11,885 nt of DNA, taken from positions 1 through 11,885 of the forward strand of contig CALISH010000012.1 in the NCBI GenBank assembly GCA_938041275.1. The letters run 5' to 3'. Positions within the stretch are counted from its first letter, which is position 1, and each line of letters opens with the position of its first letter. Positions 1 through 7,599 of the stretch are shown piece by piece. Both the position numbers and the translations under genes were made by a program. Below the pieces are notes generated by a model. The model saw only the letters and a program-made list of their open reading frames with translations, was not told where the DNA came from and searched no databases. This DNA is from an uncultured Solobacterium sp. Its GTDB lineage: Bacteria; Bacillota_I; Bacilli_A; Erysipelotrichales; Erysipelotrichaceae.

Positions 1-1
1 G

Positions 2-787
2 CTACGTAAGGAAGGTTTCCACATTACAAGTTTCTTATCGATTGGATTTGGCATCTTTATCTTAGCCGGTGAATTTTATTTCATGACTTCGATGATGGTT
101 GCCGTAAGCAATTTTATAGATCATCAAATTCATTTCATACAAGATTTTCCTACGATGATTAAAATGGGATTTGGATTCACCGTCTTATATATCTCGCTTG
201 TATTTGTAGCATTTATGTTCTATTCCATTTTTATTCAAATACTTCCACGACATGTTGATTTTGACTACGTTGTTGTACTAGGTGCAGGATTAATCGATGG
301 TCTAAGACCAACAAAACTTCTTGCCAATCGTCTGGATAAAGCGATTCGCGTATTTAATAAATCCGTATCATCCTGTTATATCATTGTTTCTGGTGGTCAA
401 GGCTCTGATGAAAAAGTATCTGAAGCCGAAGCCATGCGTACATATCTAATCGATAAAGGGATTAAGAATCATCAAATTATTATGGAAGATAAGAGTGTTA
501 ATACATTCCAAAATATGCGTAATTCGTATGAAATCATCAAGCGTAGAGGCGGTCGAATGCGTATTGCAGTAGTTACTTCCAACTTCCATGTCTATCGTGC
601 ACTTCTGCTTTGTCGCTCATTAGACATTCCAGCAATCGGTATCGGTGCTCCTATCGCATTCTACTTCTGGCCAAGCGCAATGATTCGTGAATATGTTGCG
701 TTATGTAAGCATTATTTAAAAGGATATATATTAGGTTGGTTTATATTTGTAGGTTTCTTTCTCACTGCACTTTCTGTTTTTCTATAA
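2..787 (+). CDS. YdcF/DUF218 family membrane protein, 5' end missing
   Basis: The reading frame is open to the left edge, giving 261 visible residues. The first ATG (position 83) has no Shine-Dalgarno site, and the residues before it form a hydrophobic segment typical of multi-pass members of this family, so the true start lies outside the window. Visible order: membrane segments at about residues 9-30 and 55-80, a soluble DUF218 domain at about 85-225, and a C-terminal membrane segment. DUF218 marks seen are VVLGAG near the domain start, the SGGQGSDE stretch, the S-E-A-E-AM helix, the ED-S-NT-N motif, and VTSNFHVYRA. The family includes E. coli YdcF, SanA and ElyC and is linked to envelope functions, but the substrate is unknown. 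The stop codon lies inside a terminator hairpin, so the gene ends its transcript. The family call is firm; the biochemical role is not. Confidence 0.9.
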   Translation, partial: LRKEGFHITSFLSIGFGIFILAGEFYFMTSMMVAVSNFIDHQIHFIQDFPTMIKMGFGFTVLYISLVFVAFMFYSIFIQILPRHVDFDYVVVLGAGLIDGLRPTKLLANRLDKAIRVFNKSVSSCYIIVSGGQGSDEKVSEAEAMRTYLIDKGIKNHQIIMEDKSVNTFQNMRNSYEIIKRRGGRMRIAVVTSNFHVYRALLLCRSLDIPAIGIGAPIAFYFWPSAMIREYVALCKHYLKGYILGWFIFVGFFLTALSVFL

Positions 788-809
788 TAGAAAGTACAGT
801 TTTCTTTTT
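764..809 (+). terminator. Rho-independent terminator of the YdcF-like gene
   Basis: The arms ACTG-C-ACTTTCT (764-775) and AGAAAGT-A-CAGT (789-800) pair over 11 bases with one C/A mismatch. A 13-base loop separates them, and a T-rich run through 809 follows. The hairpin overlaps the last codons and the stop codon of the gene. No T-run follows it on the other strand, so it acts on plus-strand transcripts. Confidence 0.55.
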
Positions 810-814
810 ACCTA

Positions 815-844
815 AATAAAAATGCCTCATCATTGAGACATTTT
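815..844 (-). terminator. Terminator of the cupin gene, possibly bidirectional
   Basis: A stem is formed by 819-829 and 834-844 with a 4-base loop. The only imperfection (825/838) is C/A in plus-strand RNA but a G-U wobble in minus-strand RNA. The minus strand continues with a T-rich run. It starts 8 bases past the cupin stop codon and lies between two convergent genes. Confidence 0.6.
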
Positions 845-851
845 ATCTTTC

Positions 852-1490
852 TTATAAAGTTAATAGTAAAGCCATCTTGAACTTTTCTGTTGCGGTTACT
901 GCGTGTAATCCACCCTTTGCAAAACAGAACTGTTCACCTGCATGAATTTCATGTGCTACACCTTCATAAATAATTGTAGCACTACCATCTAAAGCAAATA
1001 CTAGCGCTTCTCCTGGAGCTGCGTGCTCAGATAAGCCTGTTCCTGCATCGAATGCCATCACAACAAACTTCATCTTTTCGTTGTGTGCAACATCCATGTT
1101 TACAATCTTACCATCTTGGTATGGTACTAAATCCTTTAATCCAAATACTTCACCTGGTTTTATTGCGTTATTCATCATACTATTTTCTCCTATCATGATT
1201 TCCGTATAAATAGTTCCTTGATCTGTTTTGATTCCTACTGGAATATTGGTTTTCATAATGATTGCTCCACCGACATTAACTATTTTCTCATCGTCATTTG
1301 TATAGATAATTGCTCGTCCCGTATGAACATAGATCAATTTGTAATATGGGTAGATTTCTGCACTGATATCCGTATTCTCTGCTAAGGAATAATAACTAAC
1401 ATTCTTCATCACTTCTTTTGAAACTGTACAGCTTGTTACCCATGGGTTATCCTGTGCTATCGAGTAAACTAAACCTACTTTTTCTTTCAT
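852..1490 (-). CDS. Cupin domain protein (two-cupin architecture)
   Basis: This 212-residue soluble protein has no signal peptide or membrane segment. The C-terminal half (about 145-210) is a clear cupin barrel. It has the SEHAAPGEA first motif, with H156 and E161 in metal-ligand positions and G169 closing the motif, and a second motif ending in GGLHAV (H196). The N-terminal half (about 40-100) follows the same strand pattern (YVHTGRAIIY, then GGAIIM) but lacks the usual histidines. It looks like a degenerate cupin with a structural role. Proteins of this kind are usually annotated only as cupin domain-containing; no substrate can be given. The start is preceded by an AGGG-type ribosome site. 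The gene is monocistronic: it converges on the YdcF-like gene and diverges from the exporter operon. Confidence 0.85.
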   Translation of the reverse strand: MKEKVGLVYSIAQDNPWVTSCTVSKEVMKNVSYYSLAENTDISAEIYPYYKLIYVHTGRAIIYTNDDEKIVNVGGAIIMKTNIPVGIKTDQGTIYTEIMIGENSMMNNAIKPGEVFGLKDLVPYQDGKIVNMDVAHNEKMKFVVMAFDAGTGLSEHAAPGEALVFALDGSATIIYEGVAHEIHAGEQFCFAKGGLHAVTATEKFKMALLLTL

Positions 1491-1559
1491 TTCATCACCC
1501 TGTTTTACTATAGCATTGTTCTACCGATAAACATGAAATTACTATCTCTAAGCTTTCAC

Positions 1560-1589
1560 TTGTCATCGATCAAAATATAAATATATACT
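1560..1589 (+). promoter_or_regulatory. Promoter of the ThrE exporter operon
   Basis: The -35 TTGTCA (1560-1565) matches the sigma-A consensus at 5 of 6 bases. The -10 TATACT (1584-1589) also matches at 5 of 6. The spacer is 18 bases. Predicted transcription starts near 1596, giving a short leader before the exporter start. Confidence 0.6.
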
Positions 1590-1601
1590 AGTATCCAAAC
1601 A

Positions 1602-1606
1602 GGGAG
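1602..1606 (+). promoter_or_regulatory. Ribosome binding site that decides the ThrE start
   Basis: GGGAG lies 3 bases before the ATG at 1610 and 6 bases before the immediately following ATG at 1613. The second spacing is the normal one, so 1613 is preferred. Confidence 0.55.
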
Positions 1607-1612
1607 AAAATG

Positions 1613-2389
1613 ATGAACTCACATTTAGAAATGGAACAGGTATTAAATTACCTGGCAAAACTAGCCCAAGCATTACTTGCCAATGGTTCAACCCTTGAAC
1701 ATGTAGAATATGCCATTGAAAAGAATGCTGAAGCGTATCAGTTAACTGAACTCAGTACCGTTATGACGCATCAATACGTTAGTATATGTTTCCGCGGTAC
1801 GGATGGAAATACATACACAAAACAATTAGATATTTCTGGAATATCAATCAATCTAGAAAACTTACGTGTTTTAAATAACATTATGCATCAGGTAGCCAAC
1901 CACCCAATTCCTACTGAACAGTTACAGAATATACTAGACCAAGTTGAAAACACAAAGAAGTATAAGCTCATAACAACTGTGTTATGTCAGGTATTAGCGA
2001 TTACCAGCGTATGCTTTATTCTCGGTGGTAAGCCTAGTGATATGATTGCGACTGCACTTGTATCATTCTGCTTATTCTGGATCAATCGTGCTCTTTCAAG
2101 ACTACGTACAGATAAGATTATCAACAATATCGTTAGTATGTTCTTGGGTACGGTTCTATCCTTCTTTTTAGTTAAAGTAGGATTGATTGCGGATACACAG
2201 TGGACTTTGATTTCTATCAGTTTACTCATGATCCCAGGTATCCCTCTCGTCAATGCATTCCGCAACTTAATTTGTGGACATGAGTTTAACGGTATTTTAC
2301 AACTATTAAATGTATTCTTAGAGAGTGCATCTCTAGCAGCTGGTATGTACTTCGCCGTTATCCTAATGGGAGGTGCAGGCGCATGGTAA
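1613..2389 (+). CDS. Threonine/serine exporter family protein, N-terminal ThrE subunit (DUF1212)
   Basis: This 258-residue membrane protein matches the ThrE domain (formerly DUF1212). A soluble N-terminal region of about 115 residues begins with the helix pattern LAKLAQALLANGSTLEHVE and includes the strand-rich stretch up to TKQLDISG. About five membrane segments follow. The family mark LLMIPGIPLVNAFRNLICG, followed by the ESASLAAGM helix, is present. In Corynebacterium glutamicum ThrE, one long protein exports threonine and serine. Here the two halves are separate genes, as in many Firmicutes. The C-terminal partner starts inside this gene's last codons, so the two are surely co-translated and probably form one complex in the membrane. 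The ATG three bases upstream (1610) is an alternative start. Substrate specificity is not shown by the sequence. Confidence 0.88.
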   Translation: MNSHLEMEQVLNYLAKLAQALLANGSTLEHVEYAIEKNAEAYQLTELSTVMTHQYVSICFRGTDGNTYTKQLDISGISINLENLRVLNNIMHQVANHPIPTEQLQNILDQVENTKKYKLITTVLCQVLAITSVCFILGGKPSDMIATALVSFCLFWINRALSRLRTDKIINNIVSMFLGTVLSFFLVKVGLIADTQWTLISISLLMIPGIPLVNAFRNLICGHEFNGILQLLNVFLESASLAAGMYFAVILMGGAGAW

Positions 2390-2814
2390 ATACTATTTTG
2401 GTTTTACTATTATCCTTTACTGCTTCATTAGGCTTCAGCGTAACGTTCGGTATTCACGGAAAAGATAAGTTATTGTATGCGGGTCTTGGTGGATTCTTGG
2501 TACGTCTTGTTAATATTACACTTTCCAGTTTTGTGCAGAATCATTTTATGATTACTTTGATTTCTGCGCTTGCGGCTTCACTCTATGGAGAATTTATGTC
2601 ACGTAAGCTTCAAGTTCCTTCTGCTTACTTTATCTATCCATCCATTATTCCACTTATTCCTGGAGACATGTTCCACTACATGGTTGCGTCTATCGTAACA
2701 GGTAATATCAGACTAGCAGAAATACAGGCATTTGATTGTGGGTTATCTCTTGTGGCACTTAGTCTTGGTACAATCATCGGAACAACTACACTTCATAGCA
2801 TTCGCAGAAAATAA
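2383..2814 (+). CDS. Threonine/serine exporter family protein, ThrE_2 subunit (DUF3815)
   Basis: This small membrane protein of 143 residues has about four membrane segments and the ThrE_2 signature PSIIPLIPG at 86-94. The LGGFLVRLV and SALAASLYGEFMSRKLQVPS stretches are also typical of the family. It overlaps the upstream ThrE gene by 7 bases (ATG at 2383, upstream stop TAA at 2387-2389). It has its own GGGAGG site at 2368-2373, 9 bases before the ATG. The overlap indicates translational coupling and a fixed subunit ratio. It completes the split exporter and ends 9 bases before a strong terminator. The role in amino acid efflux is inferred from the family only. Confidence 0.87.
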   Translation: MVNTILVLLLSFTASLGFSVTFGIHGKDKLLYAGLGGFLVRLVNITLSSFVQNHFMITLISALAASLYGEFMSRKLQVPSAYFIYPSIIPLIPGDMFHYMVASIVTGNIRLAEIQAFDCGLSLVALSLGTIIGTTTLHSIRRK

Positions 2815-2823
2815 TGCATGTAT

Positions 2824-2866
2824 AAAAGAATGTATTTATAGGCTTCCCTACAAATACATTCTTTTC
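2824..2866. terminator. Strong bidirectional terminator between convergent operons
   Basis: A perfect 14-bp stem (2824-2837 with 2852-2865) is followed by a T-rich stretch on the plus strand. The loop forms a further 4-bp stem (2839-2842 with 2847-2850) after one A/C mismatch. On the minus strand the stem continues into TTTTATA, 2 bases after the GYF_2 stop codon. It therefore serves both the exporter operon and the minus-strand module. Confidence 0.85.
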
Positions 2867-2867
2867 T

Positions 2868-3074
2868 TTATATTTCTACTGTTGTATCTGAAGCTGGTAA
2901 ATAGATTGCATAGATTGAATTTGATATTTCCAACCAATTCTTCAAATCAGGCATCCAGATATAGTCATCCTTGCAAAGAATTTCTTGTTTGATGAACTGC
3001 ACTAATTCAGCGTCTGTAAATGGGCCAAATTTTTCTGTGCTACCTCGTTTTGTGTAATACCAAAGTCTGTCCAT
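2868..3074 (-). CDS. GYF_2 (DUF4339) domain small protein
   Basis: This 68-residue soluble protein is essentially one GYF_2 domain. It shows WYYTKRG at 5-11, FGPFTDAELVQFI at 16-28, then IW and NWLEI toward the C-terminus. That is the WYY...GPF...L...W...W layout of the DUF4339 family. GYF-type domains are known as protein-interaction modules that often bind proline-rich segments. GYF_2 is usually fused to membrane or other domains, so a free-standing copy suggests an adaptor. It lies 15 bases after the HTH-RCC1 gene with an AAGGAG site (3081-3086) 6 bases before the ATG, so the two form an operon. A partner in the proline-containing cytoplasmic linker of that protein is conceivable but speculative; no PPG motif is present there. 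Confidence 0.78.
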   Translation of the reverse strand: MDRLWYYTKRGSTEKFGPFTDAELVQFIKQEILCKDDYIWMPDLKNWLEISNSIYAIYLPASDTTVEI

Positions 3075-3089
3075 GTATTTCTCCTTGCC

Positions 3090-5159
3090 TTAGTTTGCCT
3101 GTAGTCTGACCGTTACTTCTGTTGTCTGACCATTCATAACTTCTGCTGTAGTCTGCTCATCTGCTAGTTTGAATCCACTTGGAATATCACTAGGTTTGAT
3201 GATGTTTTGAGCATAGTATGAACCAACATTTAATTCATATGTCTTAGAACCAGCACTACTACCATCCGGTTTTTCAAAATTGATCTTAATTTTACCTTTG
3301 CTGATAGTATACTTCATCTTTGCCTTCGTTGGTACACTTTCTGTGTATGCAGGGTTAGATGATAAAGCTGTAATACTAATCTCATGTTCGGAACCTTCCG
3401 CAAATGAGATACCATCAATTGTAATGGATGTTCCTTCTACATTTGATGCCGCAACTGTTCCATCGATTGAGATGTTATACTTATCCGCATTCTCTACTGG
3501 TGACCATGCAAAGTGCCATGCATTCTGCAAGCCAGTCGCAGTAATATCTGTTGGTGAGTTGAGCTGTACTGTCTTTGCATTATAGGCAAAGTTAATAGAA
3601 GTCTTCTCACTTGTCTTATATTTATCTTCCTTCTTGGAATGTGCTGTGATTGTTACAACGTATGTCTCTCCATCCTTTAAGGATGAGGATGCGATACTAT
3701 CGCTATTGGAAATAATATTCTTATGTTCTGTAATTGGATTCGTATTAACTGTTAATTCATAGTAATCCGCATTTTCAACCGGATCCCAAGCGATATTTAC
3801 ATTCGCTGTTGTGACTGTAAATGTAATATTCTTCACTTGTGATAGTTGCTTTGCGTCTGTCTTGAATGAATTTTCATATTGGCTACTGGAGTTATCCCCA
3901 TAACCATACATCTTACCAGAACGGTTGAAGGCAACGAGTGTATCATCATACGCTGCGATGTATTTCACATCTGTCCAAGCTCCAACAGCTTCCTTTAAAT
4001 CTTTATCATCCGAAACAACACTAACTGTGCCATCTTCATGCACACCAACCACATAGTTTTTACCAACTGCGATTGATGAAATCTTAGTCCAGCTAGACAC
4101 ATCACTTGTACTGCTCCCCTTTAGGGATACAGCAGATACACTGCCATCTTTCTTTAATACAAGTACTTGTGATTCTCCAACAGCTAACTTCTTCGCATCA
4201 CTAATCGAACTGAAATTTGCAGAGTTACCAGATACTTTCACCTGTCCATTTATAATCGCAAATGTGGCATCATCACCAGCGTAAATACTATCTACATCTG
4301 ACCAATCACTCACCTGACATGCAAGCTCGCTACCTGCACAAACAACCTTACCATCATTTGTTAAACCAACAGTATGGTCTTTACCAGCAGCGACAGCCTT
4401 AATATTCTTCCACTTCGCAACTTCCTCATTCTTATCAGTTGTTACGACTGTACCATCCTTCTTGAGGCCAACCGCATGACTTCCATAAGCACTTACCTGT
4501 ACAACATCCTGAAATTCATTCTTATATTGGAAATCACCATAGACTTCTAAAGAGTTATTCTTGTTGATGAATAATGTAAAGGTATCACCTTCCGCAATGC
4601 GGTTTAAATCTGATGTTTCTACTGTAAATCCTGACTTACCACCGGTTGTAAAACGAAGAATAATTGCGATAACCACCACTACCGCAACTAAGCATCCCGC
4701 CATAATGGCATAAGAAATCTTCTTACGATTCTTTTGGTTATCTTCTTTCTTAGTTTCCTTTGGCTCTGTTCCCTTGGCGGCCGCCTTAATTTTACCTGCA
4801 TCCATTACACGTGTACTGCCTAGGTCATTTTTAACAGAATTCACTCTCTGTGTGTGGATTGCATCCGCCTTAACAGTTTCATCTGGCTTTTGTTCAGTTG
4901 TTGATTGTTGCGGTTGTACTTGTGGCACCACCTTTACCTCAGGCAATTCAATGACCTTTCGATTATCGATGAATGTTTCAACCGGAACACCAAACAATAC
5001 TGATAACTTACGAATATTTGATATTGATGGGATACTGTTGCCATTTTCCCAGTTCATATAATCGGTAAATTTCACATTGATTTTTGTTGCGACATCACCC
5101 TGTGAAAGACCGTAATGCTTTCGAAGAAGTGTTAATTTTTCTGGAAATTTATTTAGCAT
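3090..5159 (-). CDS. Membrane-anchored XRE-type HTH protein with RCC1-like repeats and Fn3-like domains
   Basis: This 689-residue protein has one membrane helix. Residues 5-60 are a typical XRE helix-turn-helix (LRKHYGLSQGDVA, then the WENGNSIPS turn and LSVLFGV). Residues 70-145 are a polar linker rich in P, Q and K. Residues 148-170 are the membrane helix, with positive charges on the N-terminal side, so the HTH is cytoplasmic and the rest lies outside. Residues 187-425 hold seven RCC1-like units with AxG..H..GL..DGTV cores, spaced about 33-38 residues apart, the blade number of a full RCC1 propeller. Two Fn3-like domains follow (about 440-525 and 532-618), each with a WxPVENADxY motif. A small beta-rich domain (620-689) ends the protein. 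There is no catalytic motif. The layout recalls RodZ (HTH, membrane helix, outer domain), but the outer part is unrelated. A strong AGGAGGT site (5168-5174) supports the start. A sensor or scaffold role is inferred. Confidence 0.85.
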   Translation of the reverse strand: MLNKFPEKLTLLRKHYGLSQGDVATKINVKFTDYMNWENGNSIPSISNIRKLSVLFGVPVETFIDNRKVIELPEVKVVPQVQPQQSTTEQKPDETVKADAIHTQRVNSVKNDLGSTRVMDAGKIKAAAKGTEPKETKKEDNQKNRKKISYAIMAGCLVAVVVVIAIILRFTTGGKSGFTVETSDLNRIAEGDTFTLFINKNNSLEVYGDFQYKNEFQDVVQVSAYGSHAVGLKKDGTVVTTDKNEEVAKWKNIKAVAAGKDHTVGLTNDGKVVCAGSELACQVSDWSDVDSIYAGDDATFAIINGQVKVSGNSANFSSISDAKKLAVGESQVLVLKKDGSVSAVSLKGSSTSDVSSWTKISSIAVGKNYVVGVHEDGTVSVVSDDKDLKEAVGAWTDVKYIAAYDDTLVAFNRSGKMYGYGDNSSSQYENSFKTDAKQLSQVKNITFTVTTANVNIAWDPVENADYYELTVNTNPITEHKNIISNSDSIASSSLKDGETYVVTITAHSKKEDKYKTSEKTSINFAYNAKTVQLNSPTDITATGLQNAWHFAWSPVENADKYNISIDGTVAASNVEGTSITIDGISFAEGSEHEISITALSSNPAYTESVPTKAKMKYTISKGKIKINFEKPDGSSAGSKTYELNVGSYYAQNIIKPSDIPSGFKLADEQTTAEVMNGQTTEVTVRLQAN

Positions 5160-5182
5160 TCGTATTGACCTCCTGCCTTTCT

Positions 5183-5211
5183 ATTTTAATGGTTACAAGT
5201 ATAGTTTTCAA
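5183..5211 (-). promoter_or_regulatory. Candidate promoter of the HTH-RCC1/GYF_2 operon
   Basis: On the minus strand, TTGAAA (5206-5211) and TAAAAT (5183-5188) are separated by 17 bases and each matches consensus at 5 of 6. The predicted start near 5176 would leave a leader of only about 17 bases, just ahead of the AGGAGGT site. That is short but workable. TATACT (5198-5203) is an alternative -10 with a poorer -35. Confidence 0.4.
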
Positions 5212-5217
5212 TATACT
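5198..5217. promoter_or_regulatory. Inverted repeat overlapping the candidate promoter
   Basis: The arms AGTATA (5198-5203) and TATACT (5212-5217) are perfect, with an 8-base spacer. They straddle the -35 element of the candidate promoter of the HTH-RCC1 gene. A two-fold symmetric site here could be an operator. The arms are short and AT-rich, so chance is possible. Confidence 0.3.
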
Positions 5218-5260
5218 CTGACCAAAGGGTTAGTGAATGCTAAACCAATATTAAAAGATA

Positions 5261-7402
5261 CTACTCATTTTGATTTGCGATTGTGATGATATAGTCACGA
5301 TTGCCGAAGGTTACTTCTGCAGCTGTACCATCTTGATTCCATTTTGGAGGATTCAGTTTTGGTTTTAGATATTTACCATTTTGCCCATATTTACAATAAC
5401 CGATAAATACTGCATTCTGTTGTGCTAGCTTCGCAGCTAGCGCTGGAAGGTCAATCTTCTCTTTTATATTCTTTTGATTCTCAACGTCAAGATATTTAAA
5501 TGCTTTGTGCAAATAGATTTCTGATCCACTCCAATCCAAAATCTCATAGAAGATACGATGCAATTCTCTTGCTTGAGATATCTGTGTCATAACAGATGCA
5601 GCCACATTACTACCAACAATGTAATCCTCTGAACCTGTACGCTCCGCAAGATTCTTGTTTTCGTCATAATTCATTTCGCAGGTGATAAATAGCTCTGGCA
5701 ATAAATCTGCTCTTATCTTTCGTAGAGATAACAAGCGAGAGATTGTAAGGTTATCTGCATATTCTTTCTGCTGCTGTCTAGATAAATTCTCATCCACAAA
5801 AATATTATCTGAAAGAATCATTGCACTACGAATTTCTCTATGTTCTGGTGCACTCATAAATTCGTATAAACTATTATAGTGGTCAATATCCGACGGAATC
5901 CACTCTAGACGGACATTTGTAATCTTCTGGATTTCCTCTTGTATCCCTTCATCTGCTAGATACGTATCTAATTTCTCTTGTGTTTCAAGAATGTATACAG
6001 GCGTATCTTCATGCAAGAATGTTTCAAGTTCCTTTAACACTTGTATTAATAAGGTACTTACACCGATAATCGCATCTGGTCTTGTGTGTGGACTAAAGTT
6101 TTTCTCTTTAACCTCTTTGCAAGAAACGGTACATGTATTTTTTGTAACTTCAATCGGATTATCATCCATCTGCAATACATAGAAGTGATCTACATCTTTG
6201 ACTAGCTTACTCGTCATCGTTGGTAATAGACACGATTCCATCCCCTCCCAACGATTATCATTGAGTCGTCCTTGTTCAACTTTATTATTGATCATACCAT
6301 GCGAACCTCCAATGATAGTCGCATTGGTTAAATACTGATTTAACTCATAGATTGTCAAATCATTTATATGTTTCTTACTTCCATCTGAGGCAATGACTCT
6401 TTTACCAGATAGTTTTATTGAATTCTTATCTACAAAGTAGATGTCACTTCCTTCATAGTTAAATAAGGTAGTGAATACATATGATAATCCTGCAGCTCTA
6501 CTAGAGTTTGCCATAATACGTGACATTAACTCCGGATAACAGATTACTTCCAAATCTTTTCCACCCGCAAGTCTTGCAGTATTCATATTTTTCTTATCAT
6601 GAATGACAGCAGTAATATAAGGAAGTTTCTTTCCCTTTACCCCACTCATACGTAGCTCATGAATGATTCCACTACATGCAAGAATAACTTTGATTGTTTC
6701 ATCGTCATCATCTTCATTTACAATAATTGACTTACAGTTTTGAATATTACAGTTTTCTAAATTACTAGAATGTACTGTCGTTCCGTAACGGCATAATACC
6801 TGTGTATGCTTTGCATAAGGAATAAATACTTCATGATTCTTCTTTGCGATTCTTTCACGCTCTTTATCTTTTTCTACGATAAATGTACGAACTTGATCAT
6901 CCATCTCAGCTTTTTCACACGCGTCGTCAAGTACCACAACTGTCTGCATCTCTCGATTCAGATTAGACTCCATAATCTCCGCAATTATCGCAAATGTTGT
7001 ATCGTTCCATCCAAGTATCAAAGTATGATTATTTTCCAGAACTTCCGCATTACCATTTCTAAGACTCTGTAGTTTTATCTCTATACCAGTTGTGATAATA
7101 CCAATCAAGATACTCGTAAAGAAAAGACCAATGATTGCCGCAATTCCATTAATGATAATAAAAAGTAGCGAGCCATCACCAGAAGAAGGAATCTCCGCAT
7201 TGATTGTGGTCGCAAAACTATCCCATATTGCATGTAATGGAGAGCATTCATCACTTGCCCCAAATAAGATCAAAATGCTCGCCAAAAACAAAATCATAAA
7301 AATAGTCGCAAATAACAGAGCACAAATCATACTACCCGTACCCCTTGCCATTCGCTTATCTAGCCAATAGCGAAAACGTTGAAATAAATTATTCTTTTTC
7401 AT
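5261..7402 (-). CDS. CASTOR/POLLUX-related ion channel protein
   Basis: This 713-residue membrane protein resembles bacterial relatives of plant CASTOR and POLLUX/DMI1 channels. The N-terminal marks are FQRFRYWLDKRMARGTG (7-23), a first membrane helix at about 26-48, a pore region at about 55-76 (WDSFATTINAEIP), and a second membrane helix at about 78-105 running into the TSILIGIITTGIE motif. The cytoplasmic part starts with an RCK/Rossmann-like domain (HTLILGWND, about 126 on). A second RCK-like segment begins near 444 (AIIGVSTLLIQVLKEL). The classical potassium filter TVGYG is absent, as is usual for this family. A charged stretch at about 174-198 looks like an insertion relative to the relatives I remember. 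The ribosome site (AAGGGG, only 2 bases before ATG) is unusually close, but an upstream in-frame stop excludes an earlier start. It is upstream of, and on the same strand as, the HTH-RCC1 gene (101-base gap, no terminator seen). The ion carried is unknown. Confidence 0.82.
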   Translation of the reverse strand: MKKNNLFQRFRYWLDKRMARGTGSMICALLFATIFMILFLASILILFGASDECSPLHAIWDSFATTINAEIPSSGDGSLLFIIINGIAAIIGLFFTSILIGIITTGIEIKLQSLRNGNAEVLENNHTLILGWNDTTFAIIAEIMESNLNREMQTVVVLDDACEKAEMDDQVRTFIVEKDKERERIAKKNHEVFIPYAKHTQVLCRYGTTVHSSNLENCNIQNCKSIIVNEDDDDETIKVILACSGIIHELRMSGVKGKKLPYITAVIHDKKNMNTARLAGGKDLEVICYPELMSRIMANSSRAAGLSYVFTTLFNYEGSDIYFVDKNSIKLSGKRVIASDGSKKHINDLTIYELNQYLTNATIIGGSHGMINNKVEQGRLNDNRWEGMESCLLPTMTSKLVKDVDHFYVLQMDDNPIEVTKNTCTVSCKEVKEKNFSPHTRPDAIIGVSTLLIQVLKELETFLHEDTPVYILETQEKLDTYLADEGIQEEIQKITNVRLEWIPSDIDHYNSLYEFMSAPEHREIRSAMILSDNIFVDENLSRQQQKEYADNLTISRLLSLRKIRADLLPELFITCEMNYDENKNLAERTGSEDYIVGSNVAASVMTQISQARELHRIFYEILDWSGSEIYLHKAFKYLDVENQKNIKEKIDLPALAAKLAQQNAVFIGYCKYGQNGKYLKPKLNPPKWNQDGTAAEVTFGNRDYIITIANQNE

Positions 7403-7599
7403 ATCCCCTTACCCACTTTAAAAATAATTTGGCTGAAATCGATGATGTGTGTAAAAAATAATAACCAGTATTATCATAACACCTTTACATATTTCTTACA
7501 TAGGTTCCTTCACATTCCATCTAAGAGACTTGTATTCATAAATAATTAAGCCTAATATAAGACTTGAACTTTCTAGGAATGATTTAAGGATGGTGAACC

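Noticed and set aside
83..787. ATG at 83 as the real start of the YdcF-like gene
   Set aside because: There is no ribosome binding site, the frame stays open to the left edge, and the upstream residues form a family-like hydrophobic segment. The gene is cut by the window.
1507..1512. TATAGT (minus strand) as the -10 of the cupin gene
   Set aside because: Predicted transcription would begin on the ribosome site itself, and no acceptable -35 is found.
2732..2992. Plus-strand open frame spanning the exporter/GYF_2 junction
   Set aside because: It runs through the bidirectional terminator and overlaps two recognisable genes, and its translation has no family features.
4774..5061. Plus-strand open frames inside the HTH-RCC1, channel and amylase genes
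   Set aside because: They lie opposite well-supported genes, have no ribosome sites or recognisable domains, and look like antisense shadows.
7485..7502. Direct repeat TTACATA at 11-bp spacing in the channel/YoaK intergenic region
   Set aside because: The repeat is short and AT-rich, with no clear promoter around it. It is likely chance.
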